64,000 nucleotides of DNA from Massilia forsythiae (GTDB taxonomy: Bacteria; Pseudomonadota; Gammaproteobacteria; Burkholderiales; Burkholderiaceae_D): contig NZ_CP051685.1 of the NCBI RefSeq assembly GCF_012849555.1, forward strand, positions 434,001 through 498,000, written 5' to 3'. Each line of letters starts with the position of its first letter. Positions within the stretch are counted from its first letter, which is position 1. Below, in pieces: positions 17,287 through 26,832 of this stretch. Below the pieces are notes generated by a model, which did not search any database, was not told the DNA's origin, and saw only the letters and a program-made list of their open reading frames with translations. Both the position numbers and the translations under genes were made by a program.

Positions 17287-20016
17287 TCACATCTTCCAGC
17301 GCAGCGCCAGGCCCACCACGCGGTCGTAGCGGCGCACGTCGCGCGGCAACAGCGGCGTGCCGTGGTAGTCGTGGTAGGCCTGGTTCAGCAGGTTGCTGCC
17401 GTCCAGCGTCACGGTCATGCGCTCGTCGATCTTGTACGACAGCGAGGCATCCAGGGTCTTGATCGGGTCGACGATCAGATCCACGCCCAGGCCGCGGTAG
17501 TTGTAGGTGTCGACGAACTTGTCGCGCCAGCTGTAGGCCAGGCGCGCCGACCACGGGCCGCGCTCGTACAGGCCGACCAGGTTATAGGCGCGCTTCGACA
17601 TGCCGGCGAAGGTGTTGCGGCTGCCGTCGGCTTCGTTCATGCCGCCGTCCATGTAGGTGAAGTTGGCCTGCATGCCCAGCCCGCTCATCCAGCCCGGCAG
17701 GCTGGAGAAGAACTGCTGGTAGGCGCCCTCGAAGCCGTACAGCTTGGCGGTGTCGAGGTTGTACGGACGGCTGACCAGGTACTGCTGGCCGTTGATGGTC
17801 TCGACCGCGTCGCGGCGGCGCAGGTAATTCTTGAAGTCGTGCTGGAACACGGTGCCGGTGAGCGAACCGTCCTTGGCGAAATACCATTCCAGCGCCAGGT
17901 CGAGGTTGCGCGCTTCCTGCGGCTTCAGGTTGGGGTTGCCCGAGGTGCCGGTCGGCAGGTTGGCATTGGTGGTGGTGACCGAACCCAGCGTCAGGCCCGG
18001 ATTGTAGTCGCCGAAGGCCGCGCGCTCGATCGCCTTGCCGGCCACCAGGCGGCCGATCAGGTCGGGACGGAAGCTGGCGCGCAGGTTCAGGCTGGGCAGC
18101 ACGTTGGTGGTGGTGCCGGACACCGAGACCGGCGTCACCGGCCCCGTGCCGGCGCGCGAGTTGCCGTCGATGCTCTGCCTGGTGCGCACCAGGCGCACGC
18201 CGGCGGTGCCGTCGACCGGGATGCCGAAGGCGTCGAAGCCGACCTTGGCCTTGCCGTACAGCGCGCTGGTGGTTTCCTCGTCGGTGTACAAGGACAGCGG
18301 ATCGTCCGGCAGGCCGGCGCTGGTGCCCAGGATGGCCTGGCGCACGGCCCCGGTGTTATCCAGCAGGAAGTTCATGCAGGCGGCGTAGTACTGGTTGACG
18401 CCGTAGTTGCCATGGGTTTGCGGGCTGACGCAGGACAGGCCCGGCACGCTCGACGGCGCGCGTCCGGTGATGGTGGCCGGGCGGTAGTTGCCCAGTTCGT
18501 TCGCATGGGAAGCCTCGCGCTTGGCCACGCGCACCCCGCCCGACAGTTCCTTCAGGATGCCGGCGTCGTCCGGGGTCCAGTTGACGTCGCCGCGCCAGTC
18601 GTTGGCGCTGCCGTTCGCATGGTTGTGGTTGTCGTACAGCGCGATCATGGTCCATTTGGACGGATCGACCAGGTTCACGCCCGGGTAGTCGACGAAGCCG
18701 CCGCCGTCGCGCACGCCGCCGGTCACCGGGTGCGGCGCGGTATAGATCGAATCGAGGATCGGGTTTTCCTGGCGGTAGGTCGAGACCGTGCGCACCAGTT
18801 CCGACGACAGGCGCACCGTCGGCGAGACGTCCCAGGTGCCGCCGATGGCGCCCTGGGTGCCGCGCGACCAGTCGCGCCGCGCCTGGGTCGAGCTCAGCAC
18901 CAGCGAGGTATCGCTCGGGTTGCTGATGGTGTCCAGGTAGCGCTTGCCGTCGGCGCCGACCGTGGTGACGGTCGAGGCGGCGTTGTTGATCGGGAAGCCG
19001 CCGACGAAGAACACGCTCTGCGAGTCGACGTCGATCTTGGTCGAGAAGCCTTCGGCATAGAACTGCATGTCGCGGTTCGGGCGCCATTGCGCGGCCAGGT
19101 TGGCGGCCAGGCGCTTGCGGTCGCCGGTGACCATCACGCGGCCGTTGCCGTCGGCGCCCTGCACCCCGGCCGGGTTGGTGTAGGTGGTCGGCTGGCCGGC
19201 CCACGCGGTCTCGTCGTGGTAGCGGCCGCGCTGGTACGAGAGGCCGCCCAGCAGGCCGAATTCGCCGAGGTCAGTCTTCCAGCGGTTGGACAGCAGGCCG
19301 CCCACCTGCGGGTCGGTCTTGCCGGTCTTGTCGCGGTGTTCGGCGCGCACGTTGACCGCGGTCTGCGAACCCTTGAAGTCGAACGGACGGAAGGTGCGCA
19401 CGTCGATCACGCCCGAGGTGCCGCCTTCGACCATGTCGGCGCCCTGCGACTTGTACACGTCCACGCGCTGCAGCATCGACACCGGCACGTCGGTCAGGTT
19501 CAGGCTGCGGTCGGCGGCGGTGAACATCTCGCGGCCGTTGAGCAGCGTCCTGATGCCGCCCAGGCCGCGGATCACGATGCGCCCGGCCTCGCCGTTCTCG
19601 CGCACGGTCTGCACGCCGGTGATGCGGCCGAGCAGCTCGGCCACGTTCTTGTCCGGGAACTTGCCGATATCCTCGGCGACGATCGAATCGACCACCTGCT
19701 CGGCGTTCTTCTTGATGGTCTGGGCGCTCTGCGCCGCCTGGCGCTGGCCGTTGACCACGATGACGTTGGCGCCGGCATCGCGCGCCGGGGCGCGGTCGCC
19801 GGCAGTGCCGGCGGCGGCGCCGTCGGCGGGATCGTTGCTGTTATTGGCCGCCGTGTTGGCATTGGTGACGGCGGCGGCCGAAGCGGTGTCGGTCGATTGC
19901 GCCAGGGCCGGCAGGCTGCCTGCCAGTCCGGCGCCGGCCAGTGCGGCCACGAGGGCGCGCAGCGCGAAGGCGCGACGTTGGCTGGCCGGAACCTGGCCCG
20001 ATGCGGTGCGTTCCAT
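17287..20016 (-). CDS. TonB-dependent outer-membrane receptor, probable arabino-oligosaccharide transporter
   Basis: 909 residues. Signal peptide (to about residue 40), a Thr/Ala-rich linker, then the plug starting VIVVNGQRQAAQSAQTIKKN and a 22-strand barrel ending in aromatic FALRWKM-type sequence (VVGLALRWKM). The plug region SIVAEDIGKFPDKNVAELLGRITGVQ is typical of the carbohydrate-associated receptor group of Proteobacteria (Caulobacter/Xanthomonas type). AGGAGAC lies right before the ATG. There is no SusD-like partner. As first gene before the symporter and cytoplasmic GH43, and with motif copy C in its promoter, it should import arabinan fragments across the outer membrane. Confidence 0.92.
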   Translation of the reverse strand: MERTASGQVPASQRRAFALRALVAALAGAGLAGSLPALAQSTDTASAAAVTNANTAANNSNDPADGAAAGTAGDRAPARDAGANVIVVNGQRQAAQSAQTIKKNAEQVVDSIVAEDIGKFPDKNVAELLGRITGVQTVRENGEAGRIVIRGLGGIRTLLNGREMFTAADRSLNLTDVPVSMLQRVDVYKSQGADMVEGGTSGVIDVRTFRPFDFKGSQTAVNVRAEHRDKTGKTDPQVGGLLSNRWKTDLGEFGLLGGLSYQRGRYHDETAWAGQPTTYTNPAGVQGADGNGRVMVTGDRKRLAANLAAQWRPNRDMQFYAEGFSTKIDVDSQSVFFVGGFPINNAASTVTTVGADGKRYLDTISNPSDTSLVLSSTQARRDWSRGTQGAIGGTWDVSPTVRLSSELVRTVSTYRQENPILDSIYTAPHPVTGGVRDGGGFVDYPGVNLVDPSKWTMIALYDNHNHANGSANDWRGDVNWTPDDAGILKELSGGVRVAKREASHANELGNYRPATITGRAPSSVPGLSCVSPQTHGNYGVNQYYAACMNFLLDNTGAVRQAILGTSAGLPDDPLSLYTDEETTSALYGKAKVGFDAFGIPVDGTAGVRLVRTRQSIDGNSRAGTGPVTPVSVSGTTTNVLPSLNLRASFRPDLIGRLVAGKAIERAAFGDYNPGLTLGSVTTTNANLPTGTSGNPNLKPQEARNLDLALEWYFAKDGSLTGTVFQHDFKNYLRRRDAVETINGQQYLVSRPYNLDTAKLYGFEGAYQQFFSSLPGWMSGLGMQANFTYMDGGMNEADGSRNTFAGMSKRAYNLVGLYERGPWSARLAYSWRDKFVDTYNYRGLGVDLIVDPIKTLDASLSYKIDERMTVTLDGSNLLNQAYHDYHGTPLLPRDVRRYDRVVGLALRWKM

Positions 20017-20069
20017 ATGTCTCCTGATATCTTGTTATGATTTTTTTGTCGAGCATGTCGTATGGACAT

Positions 20070-20140
20070 GCCGTTCGGTATCTTAGGCGGCAAGTCCGAG
20101 ATCGATCCAATCAATTTTTCCGCGACTTCGATATCGTTTT
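20070..20140 (-). promoter_or_regulatory. Putative promoter/operator of the TonB receptor gene, motif copy C
   Basis: CCAATCA (20107-20113), exactly 15 bases, CGATA (20129-20133). Copies A and C also share ACTTGCCGC on the coding strand downstream. TTGGAT (20105-20110) and TAAGAT (20080-20085) are 19 bases apart, a long spacing that would suit activator-dependent transcription. It lies in the 149-base gap to a divergent gene. Confidence 0.5.
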
Positions 20141-20165
20141 TCGTATTCCTTTTACCCTTTCACTC

Positions 20166-20954
20166 ATGCCAGCAGCCCGTTTTGCCGATTTCATCGACGT
20201 CATCCTCGCTACCGATCCGGATACCGTCGCCACGCCCGCCGCCATTCCCGCATCGTTCGTCGTGGCGCAGGAAAACGGCATCCAGGCCTGCTACACACCC
20301 TTCGATCACGTGAACACGGCTGCGCGCGTGGTCCTGGTCGGCATCACGCCCGGCTTCGTACACTGGAAAAACGCGGTGCGCGCGGCGCGCCAGGCCCTGC
20401 TCGCCGGCGTGCCGCATGCGGAGGTGCTGCATGCGGCCAAGACGGCAGGCGCCTTCAGCGGCGCGATCCGCCCCAACCTGGTCGCCGTGCTCGATCGCGC
20501 CGGCCTGCAGCGCTGGCTCGGCATCGCCAGTTGCGCCGATTTGTTCGGCACGCACGCGCACCTGCTGCACGTGACGGCGGTGCTGCGCCACGCGATCTTT
20601 GTCGACGGCAAGAACTACAGCGGCGCCAGCCCCAACATGCTGACCACGCCGCTGCTGCTGGACCAGATGCTCGACCATTTCGCGCCCGAGGCGGCGCTGT
20701 TGCCGGATGCGGTGTACGTGCCGATGGGTCCCAAGGTCGGCCTGGCGCTGTCGTGGCTGGCGCGCCGGGGCGTGCTGCGCGAGGAACGCATCCTGCACGG
20801 CATTCCGCATCCGTCCGGCGCGAATGCCGAGCGCATCGCCTACTTCCTCGGCCGCAAGGACAAGACGACGCTGTCGAACCGCACCAACGGAGCGCGCATC
20901 GATGCCGACCGCCTGGCGCTGGCGGCCCGGCTGGCGGCGCTGGGCATGCCCTGA
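20166..20954 (+). CDS. Uracil-DNA glycosylase superfamily-like protein
   Basis: 262 residues, no signal peptide. LVGITPGFVHWKNA near residue 60 resembles the first active-site motif of uracil-DNA glycosylases (GxxPG), and HGIPHPSGANAERIAYF near residue 220 resembles the second (HPS). In between lies FVDGKNYSGASPNML. The layout fits the fold, but I do not see a clear match to a named UDG family, so a repair role is tentative. I chose MPAARFADFID as start; frames upstream read through the divergent promoter region. It is transcribed away from the arabinose locus. Confidence 0.6.
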   Translation: MPAARFADFIDVILATDPDTVATPAAIPASFVVAQENGIQACYTPFDHVNTAARVVLVGITPGFVHWKNAVRAARQALLAGVPHAEVLHAAKTAGAFSGAIRPNLVAVLDRAGLQRWLGIASCADLFGTHAHLLHVTAVLRHAIFVDGKNYSGASPNMLTTPLLLDQMLDHFAPEAALLPDAVYVPMGPKVGLALSWLARRGVLREERILHGIPHPSGANAERIAYFLGRKDKTTLSNRTNGARIDADRLALAARLAALGMP

Positions 20955-21090
20955 AGCGGTCGCCTACCCTTGATGCATGGATATTGAACAACCGGGCCGT
21001 CTACGGGATAATGCCCGAAGTTGTCATCCGTGCTACATCCAAGCGTTCACGGCATTAGACTAGAAGCGTCTCGTACCGACCAGGCCGACC

Positions 21091-23190
21091 ATGTCCATTC
21101 CTGCATCCATCGAAGCGCAGCCTCCCTGGTTCTTCCAGCGCATGCTCACGGCGAGCACCAACGGTATCGTCATCACCGATCCGCGCCAGCCTGACAACCC
21201 GATCGTCTACGTCAACCCGGCCTTCGAAGTCCTGACCGGCTACCGCCTGGACGATATCGCCGGACAGAATTGCCGCCTGCTGCAGAACGGCGACCGCCAT
21301 CAGCCGCCGCTGACCGAACTGCGCGACAGCATCGCCGAGGAGCGCCCCTGCACCACCACGCTGCGCAACTACCGCAAGGACGGCAGCATGCTGTGGGTGC
21401 GCATGCACATCTTTCCGATGCACGACCAGGGCGGCCGCCTGATGAACTATGCCGGCTTCCTGCAGGACGTCACCAGTTCGATCGAGGCGCGCGAGGCGGC
21501 CGAGAACGCGCGCGAACACCTGAGCGCCGTCCTCGAGAGCATTACCGACGGCTGCCTGTCGCTCGACCGCGCCTGGCGCATCACCTACATCAACGAACGC
21601 GGCGCCGCCTGGCTGGGACACGATCCGGCCGACCTGATCGGCAAGTCGATCTGGACCGAGTTCCCGGACACCGCCGCCAGCCCTTTCCTGGAAACCTACC
21701 AGCAGGCCGCCAGCACCCGCCGGATGGCGCGCTGCGAAGGCTATTATTCGTCCCTGGGCATCTGGATGGAGGCGCGCGTGTACCCGACGCCGGAAGGCAT
21801 CAGCGTGTTCTTCGCCGACATCAGCGCGCGCAAGGAAGCGGAAGCGCGCCTGCTGCACCTGGCCACGCACGACAGCCTGACCGGCCTGCACAACCGCTTC
21901 AGCTGCATGCGCGTGCTGGAAGCCGCACTGGCCGACGCCGAACAAGGCCACCACCCGGTCGGCGTGCTGTTCGTCGATCTCGACCGCTTCAAGGAAGTCA
22001 ACGACGCCTATGGCCACCAGATCGGCAACCAGGTGCTGCAGGAACTGGGACGGCGCCTGTCGGCCTTTTCCGCGGAAGGCACCACGGTGGCGCGCATCAG
22101 CGGCGACGAGTTCGTGTTCGTGCTGACCAGGACCGAGGCCGCGGCGGCGCGGAAACTGGCGCAGGCCGTGCTGCAGCGCCTGGCGGCGCCGGTCGCGGTC
22201 GACGGCCACCACGTGACGGTCGGCGCCAGCATCGGCATCGCCATCGGCGATGGCGACATCCGCACGCCGGACGAGCTGCTCAACAATGCCGACGCGGCGA
22301 TGTACGAAGCCAAGGCCAACGGCCGCCATACCTTCAGCGTGTTCTCGGCGGCGGAAACGCACCTGCTCAAGCAGCGCATGCAGCTGCGCCAGGAATTGTT
22401 CAACGCGCTGGAACAGCGCCAGTTCGTGCTGTACTACCAGCCGCAGATCTGCGCCGGCGACGGCGTCGTGGTCGGCGCCGAAGCCCTGCTGCGCTGGAAC
22501 CACCCGCGCCTGGGCATCCTCGCGCCCGGCACGTTCCTGCCGATCCTCGAGGATTCGCCGGCCATGGCGGCGGTGGGCGCCTGGGTGTGCGAGGAAGCCT
22601 GCCGCCAGGCGCGCGAATGGGAGGGCATGGGCTACCGGCTGCAGATGGCGGTGAACGTGTCGCCGCGCCAGCTCACCGACGAGAACCTGCCGGCGCTGCT
22701 GAAGGCGCTGGTGGAACGCCATGGGCTCGATCCGGAATCGATCAAGCTGGAAGTCACCGAGAGCATGCTGATGCAGGACATCGACAAGGCCGCGCAGGTG
22801 CTGCGCCAGCTGATGCACGACGGCTTCCATATCGCCCTCGACGATTTCGGCACCGGCTACTCGAACCTGTCCTACCTGCGCCGCTTCCCGATCAACACGA
22901 TCAAGATCGACCGCTCCTTCGTGCAGGAAATCGAGCAGGACCGCCGTTGCCTGGACATCGTCAACGGCGTGGTCGCCTTTGCCAAGTCGCTCAAGCTGTC
23001 GGTGATCTGCGAAGGCATCGAGACCGAGGGCCAGCGCAGCGCCCTGCGCTCGACCGGCTGCGACGTGCTGCAGGGCTATTTGATGGGCAAGCCGATGGCG
23101 GACGTGGAGTTCCGCCGGCTGCTGGCGCAAAGCCCGAAGCCGAAACGCTCCGAAGAGGATTGCTGGGAGCCGGAGCAGACGAGGAGTTGA
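21091..23190 (+). CDS. LOV/PAS-PAS-GGDEF-EAL cyclic-di-GMP protein
   Basis: 699 residues, cytoplasmic. First PAS (about 15-130) contains GQNCRLLQ with Cys61 at the position of the photoactive cysteine of LOV domains, and RNYRKDG (Asn93). Second PAS about 140-250. GGDEF about 260-415 with the signature SGDEF (337-341) and DLDRFK; EAL about 430-690 with EAL (463-465), NVSPRQL, LEVTES, DDFGTGYSNLSYL and EGIET, all needed for phosphodiesterase activity. The protein probably cleaves c-di-GMP and may also make it, controlled by its sensory N-terminus. The ribosome-binding site is weak. It appears monocistronic. Confidence 0.93.
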   Translation: MSIPASIEAQPPWFFQRMLTASTNGIVITDPRQPDNPIVYVNPAFEVLTGYRLDDIAGQNCRLLQNGDRHQPPLTELRDSIAEERPCTTTLRNYRKDGSMLWVRMHIFPMHDQGGRLMNYAGFLQDVTSSIEAREAAENAREHLSAVLESITDGCLSLDRAWRITYINERGAAWLGHDPADLIGKSIWTEFPDTAASPFLETYQQAASTRRMARCEGYYSSLGIWMEARVYPTPEGISVFFADISARKEAEARLLHLATHDSLTGLHNRFSCMRVLEAALADAEQGHHPVGVLFVDLDRFKEVNDAYGHQIGNQVLQELGRRLSAFSAEGTTVARISGDEFVFVLTRTEAAAARKLAQAVLQRLAAPVAVDGHHVTVGASIGIAIGDGDIRTPDELLNNADAAMYEAKANGRHTFSVFSAAETHLLKQRMQLRQELFNALEQRQFVLYYQPQICAGDGVVVGAEALLRWNHPRLGILAPGTFLPILEDSPAMAAVGAWVCEEACRQAREWEGMGYRLQMAVNVSPRQLTDENLPALLKALVERHGLDPESIKLEVTESMLMQDIDKAAQVLRQLMHDGFHIALDDFGTGYSNLSYLRRFPINTIKIDRSFVQEIEQDRRCLDIVNGVVAFAKSLKLSVICEGIETEGQRSALRSTGCDVLQGYLMGKPMADVEFRRLLAQSPKPKRSEEDCWEPEQTRS

Positions 23191-23215
23191 GGCGTCAGCG
23201 CATTACCGGCCACCA

Positions 23216-23357
23216 CGTCGTTCCCGGCCTTGGCGGCCCCCTTGGCGGGGACCCATACCGAGTAACCGGAGTCGCCGGGTAAGCATTTCAATGCAATTGC
23301 CGTCAGCTTGGGTCCCCGCATGCGCGGGGAGTCGTTTCAGGCAATGCCTGGAACGAC
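23216..23357. repeat. Composite inverted REP-like element, copy 5, degenerate and extended
   Basis: 142 bases between the EAL gene and a convergent TonB receptor gene. The left end is altered (CGTCGTTCCCGGCC). The right end GGTCCCCGC..GCGGGGA is followed by an insertion containing CAGGCAATGCCTG before GAACGACG. The same insertion, inverted, occurs alone at 50903-50934. Confidence 0.75.
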
Positions 23358-23421
23358 GGTTTTCAAGCTGGCGATACCATTTTCGACAGCATTACACCTC
23401 TTCCCGCAAGCGCCTGCTCCT

Positions 23422-26145
23422 TCAAATCCCGAAGTGGTAATTCAACTCCACCCACCCCGTGCGCCCTGCCGGGCTGTAGTTGCCGACCGCATAGTTCGGC
23501 CAGCCGCCGGTGCTGTCATACTTGATGTGATTGAACAGGTTGTTGACGATCGCCGACAGCGTCAGGCGGTCGCTGACCCGATACACGACGCTGGCGTTGA
23601 CGAGCGTGGTCGGGCTCAGGTAGCCGTCCTGGGCCGAATTCGGGATCTTGCCGTAGCGTGTCGCGAACAGGGTGGCGCCCAGGGCGCCGCGTTCCCACGC
23701 CAGGCTGGCGGCCAGCTTGTCCGGCCAATCGACGCTGTCGAGCGAATGCAGGTCGTCCTTGACCGCATCGCCGGCGAACTGGCGCGAACGGCGCGTCAGC
23801 GTCTTCGAATAGTTGCCGCGCAGCGTGAAGATGCCGTAGCCGGCCGTGCGCAGCGCGTATCTTGCGCTGACGTCGATGCCGCTGCTTTGCTGCTGGGCCG
23901 CATTGATCGGGTTGACGCGGATTTCCTTGATCTCGCCCGGCCGCACCGGCGAGTTGGCCGCGAAGCGGGTCACGCGCGCCAGCGCATCCACGCAGGTCGG
24001 CGAGGCGATGTCCTGCGCGCCCAGGCGGCAGGCGGCTTCGTCGCGCAGCAGCTGGTCGTCCGACAGGTTCGTCACCAGGTCGTCGATACGGATGTTCCAG
24101 TAGTCGACCGAGGCGTCGAAGCTGCTGCTGGGCGACCAGACGATGCCGGTGCCGTAGGACTTGCCCTGTTCCGGCTTGAGGTCGGCGCTGCCGTACTGGA
24201 CGTAGTCCGCGCCCGGCGACACCTTGGCGAATTCGCAGCCGGCCAGCGGCTGGCCGGCCAGGCCGCAGCGGTAGTAATCCGTGGTGGACGCGTAGTAGCC
24301 GGTGCCGCGCGCCTTGTAGATGTAGTTCATGTCCGGGGCGCGGAAGCTGGTAGCGTAGTTGGCGCGCACCAGCAGTTCGCGCGCCGGGCGCAGTTCCAGG
24401 CCGCCGTTGTAGGTGAACTTGCCGTTGCTGCGCCCGGCGAACTCGTAGCGGTCGTAGCGGCCGGCCAGGGTGGCGCTCAAGATCTCGTGTAGCGGGATGC
24501 TGGCTTCCGTACCGGCGGCGTAGCGGTTGCGGGTGCCGGCGGTGACCACGCTGCCGCTGGTGGCGAGGTTGAACACGCCCTCGCCGATGCGCGCGTCGGG
24601 ACGGTTGGCGAAACCCTGGCGGCCGGCTTCGGCGACCACCGCCAGCTGCAGCGGGCCGGCCGGCAGGCGCAGCAGTTCGCCGTTGGCGCTGGCCGACAGC
24701 GTGTGGGTCCAGGATTCGTCGTCGCTTTTCGTGGCGCCGGTGATGCCGTCGAACTCCGCCGCCGTCAGGCGCGTGGCCAGGCGCGCCGGGTCGGGTGCAT
24801 AGATGGCGATGCCGTTGGCGTCCAGGCCGAGCTTCGGTCCCAGGAAGAAGCTGTCGATATTGGCCAGGGCGCGCGGCGCCGTGTTGCGGCTGCCGTACCA
24901 GGAAGCGCTGTAGCCGGTTTCCCACTTCCAGCCGGTGCCGCGGAAGATGCCGTGCGCGCCCAGCGCGATGGCGGCGGTGTCGTCCTGCCAGAGGCGGTCG
25001 TAGCGCGCCACGCCGCCCATCTCTTCCGGCGAGATGTAACGGGTCCAGGCTTCGTAGCGGCCGGTATTGCGGTTCAGGAAGTAACTGCCGTTCAGCGACG
25101 ACGACGTCCACGACGGGCCGCGCGTGTTGTTGCGGGTATCGTTGCGACCCAGCAGGACGTCGGCCGACAGCGTAGTGTCCTGGTCCAGCTCGTAGGTGGC
25201 GCTGGCGAAGGCGTTCTTGCTCAGGTTTTGCGTCTGCACCGACCAGTAGGTCGGGCTGACCTTGTTGCTGGCGCAGTAGCTGCCGGTGCGCGAAGCGTAG
25301 CTGCCGACGCTGGCGCCGAACAAGTTGCCCAGCGCCGCGCAGGTGGCGCCCGGATCGACGTAGCGCCCGGCGCTGGCGTCGCGGCGCGACAGCACGTTGG
25401 TCGGCGTGCCCTGGCGCACTGCCATGAAGTCGCGCTGGGTGGCGGCGATCGGGTTGCGGTCGTCGATCTCGAGCGAGAACACGGTGCTGAGGCGGTCGAA
25501 CTGGCGGCCGCCGGTGACCTGCAGGCGGCGTTCGGCGCCGCCGCCGCGGCTGGTGCCGCCGGCCTTGAGGTTGACGTCGACGCCGTCGAACCGCTTCTTG
25601 AGGATGATGTTGACCACGCCGGCCACCGCGTCGGAACCGTAGATGGCCGAGGCGCCGCCGGACAGGATCTCGATGCGCTCGACGATCGAGGACGGGATGT
25701 TGGCCAGGTTGGTGAAGTTGACGGTGCCGTCGTAGGCGATCGGGAAGTCGGCCAGGCGCCGGCCGTTCAGCAGCACCAGCGTGTGGTTGGGGCCGAGGCC
25801 GCGCAGGCTGATGGTGTTGGCCGAGGGCGTGAAGGTGTTGCCGTAGTCGGCGCCCTGGGTGAAGCCGCTGTTCTGCACCTGGTTGTTGAGGGCGTCGAAC
25901 ACGTTCTTGTAGCCCTGGCGGGTGATGTCCTCGCCCTTGATGACGGTGACGGCCGACGGGCCTTCGAGGCCGGCGCGCGGGATGCGCGATCCGGTGACGA
26001 CGACCGAGGCCGGGACCGCGGCGGATTCGCCGGGTACGGCGCCGGCGGCGGATGCGTCGGCGGCGGCCGGCACGGCTTGCGCCTGGGCCAGCAGCGGCGC
26101 GCCGGCCAGGACGGCGTAGGCGGCCAGGAAATGCTTGTGATTCAT
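23422..26145 (-). CDS. TonB-dependent outer-membrane receptor
   Basis: 907 residues. Signal peptide [24 protein letters not shown], an Ala-rich linker, a TonB-box-like [12 protein letters not shown], plug with [20 protein letters not shown] and [21 protein letters not shown], then a barrel closing on [11 protein letters not shown] with the expected terminal aromatic pattern. Several cysteines lie in extracellular loop regions. This subgroup (SRIPR start, iron complex or oligosaccharide receptors common in Xanthomonadales and Oxalobacteraceae) has very varied substrates, and nothing adjacent identifies the cargo. The next gene on the strand is an OhrR-like regulator. Confidence 0.9.
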   Translation of the reverse strand: MNHKHFLAAYAVLAGAPLLAQAQAVPAAADASAAGAVPGESAAVPASVVVTGSRIPRAGLEGPSAVTVIKGEDITRQGYKNVFDALNNQVQNSGFTQGADYGNTFTPSANTISLRGLGPNHTLVLLNGRRLADFPIAYDGTVNFTNLANIPSSIVERIEILSGGASAIYGSDAVAGVVNIILKKRFDGVDVNLKAGGTSRGGGAERRLQVTGGRQFDRLSTVFSLEIDDRNPIAATQRDFMAVRQGTPTNVLSRRDASAGRYVDPGATCAALGNLFGASVGSYASRTGSYCASNKVSPTYWSVQTQNLSKNAFASATYELDQDTTLSADVLLGRNDTRNNTRGPSWTSSSLNGSYFLNRNTGRYEAWTRYISPEEMGGVARYDRLWQDDTAAIALGAHGIFRGTGWKWETGYSASWYGSRNTAPRALANIDSFFLGPKLGLDANGIAIYAPDPARLATRLTAAEFDGITGATKSDDESWTHTLSASANGELLRLPAGPLQLAVVAEAGRQGFANRPDARIGEGVFNLATSGSVVTAGTRNRYAAGTEASIPLHEILSATLAGRYDRYEFAGRSNGKFTYNGGLELRPARELLVRANYATSFRAPDMNYIYKARGTGYYASTTDYYRCGLAGQPLAGCEFAKVSPGADYVQYGSADLKPEQGKSYGTGIVWSPSSSFDASVDYWNIRIDDLVTNLSDDQLLRDEAACRLGAQDIASPTCVDALARVTRFAANSPVRPGEIKEIRVNPINAAQQQSSGIDVSARYALRTAGYGIFTLRGNYSKTLTRRSRQFAGDAVKDDLHSLDSVDWPDKLAASLAWERGALGATLFATRYGKIPNSAQDGYLSPTTLVNASVVYRVSDRLTLSAIVNNLFNHIKYDSTGGWPNYAVGNYSPAGRTGWVELNYHFGI

Positions 26146-26248
26146 CGAGAGGCTTGGTTTTTCTAAGGGAGGCGGACTATACCAAGCCGGGCGACACTGC
26201 AGAACGAAGCATTCCGAACAAGCTTATGCGATATGCATCGGCTTGCCG

Positions 26249-26737
26249 TCAGGCGCTGGCCGCGAGGCGCGCGCGCAGCAGGTCGAGCTGCTGCTTGATG
26301 GCGCCGAGTTCGTGCGGCGCGCAGGCGGTGGCGCAGAACACCTGCTCCTGGATCGCGCGCGCCTGCGCGGCCATGGCGCGGCCGGCATCGGTGAGCGCCA
26401 CCAGTACCTGGCGCTCGTCGGCGCTGGAACGGCTGCGCCGCAGCAGGCCGGCCGTTTCCAGGCGTTTCAGCAGCGGCGTCAGCGTGGCCGAATCGAGGAA
26501 CAGGCGCGCGCCGATGTCGGATACCGTGAGCCCGTCGCGCTCCCACAGCACCAGCATGACCAGGTATTGCGGATACGTCAGGTCGAGCTTGCGCAGCAGC
26601 TTGCGGTAGACCTTGTTCATTGCCAGGCCGGTCGAATACAGCGCGAAGCACAGCTGCTCGTCGAGCAGCGGCGCATTCGGCCGCGCATTCTCGGGCATGT
26701 CCTGCGGCGCGCTGGTTGGGGGGTGGTCGGCTTCCAT
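26249..26737 (-). CDS. ohrR: MarR-family organic-hydroperoxide regulator OhrR
   Basis: 162 residues. [25 protein letters not shown] places Cys30 exactly where OhrR carries its peroxide-sensing cysteine; VFCATAC (Cys135, Cys139) could give the resolving cysteine of the two-Cys Xanthomonas type. The winged helix covers [24 protein letters not shown] to [10 protein letters not shown]. Oxidation of the sensor cysteine releases the repressor from DNA. A second ATG (residue 14, 26698) is possible and closer to the domain start. The usual target ohr is not in this window. A CAATTG-centred sequence just upstream may be its own operator. Confidence 0.85.
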   Translation of the reverse strand: MEADHPPTSAPQDMPENARPNAPLLDEQLCFALYSTGLAMNKVYRKLLRKLDLTYPQYLVMLVLWERDGLTVSDIGARLFLDSATLTPLLKRLETAGLLRRSRSSADERQVLVALTDAGRAMAAQARAIQEQVFCATACAPHELGAIKQQLDLLRARLAASA

Positions 26738-26758
26738 GAAACCATGTTAGATCGCGTG

Positions 26759-26775
26759 CTATTCAATTGCAAGCA
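26759..26775 (-). promoter_or_regulatory. Possible OhrR operator
   Basis: TATTCAATTGCAAG, centred on CAATTG, lies about 20 bases before the ohrR start. OhrR sites in other bacteria are AT-rich palindromes built on AATT/CAATT half-sites. The match is partial. Confidence 0.3.
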
Positions 26776-26832
26776 AGCGGGTCCAAATGTTTTCTATCGG
26801 CGCGATCGGTTTTGGCAATGCGGCGCGACGCG

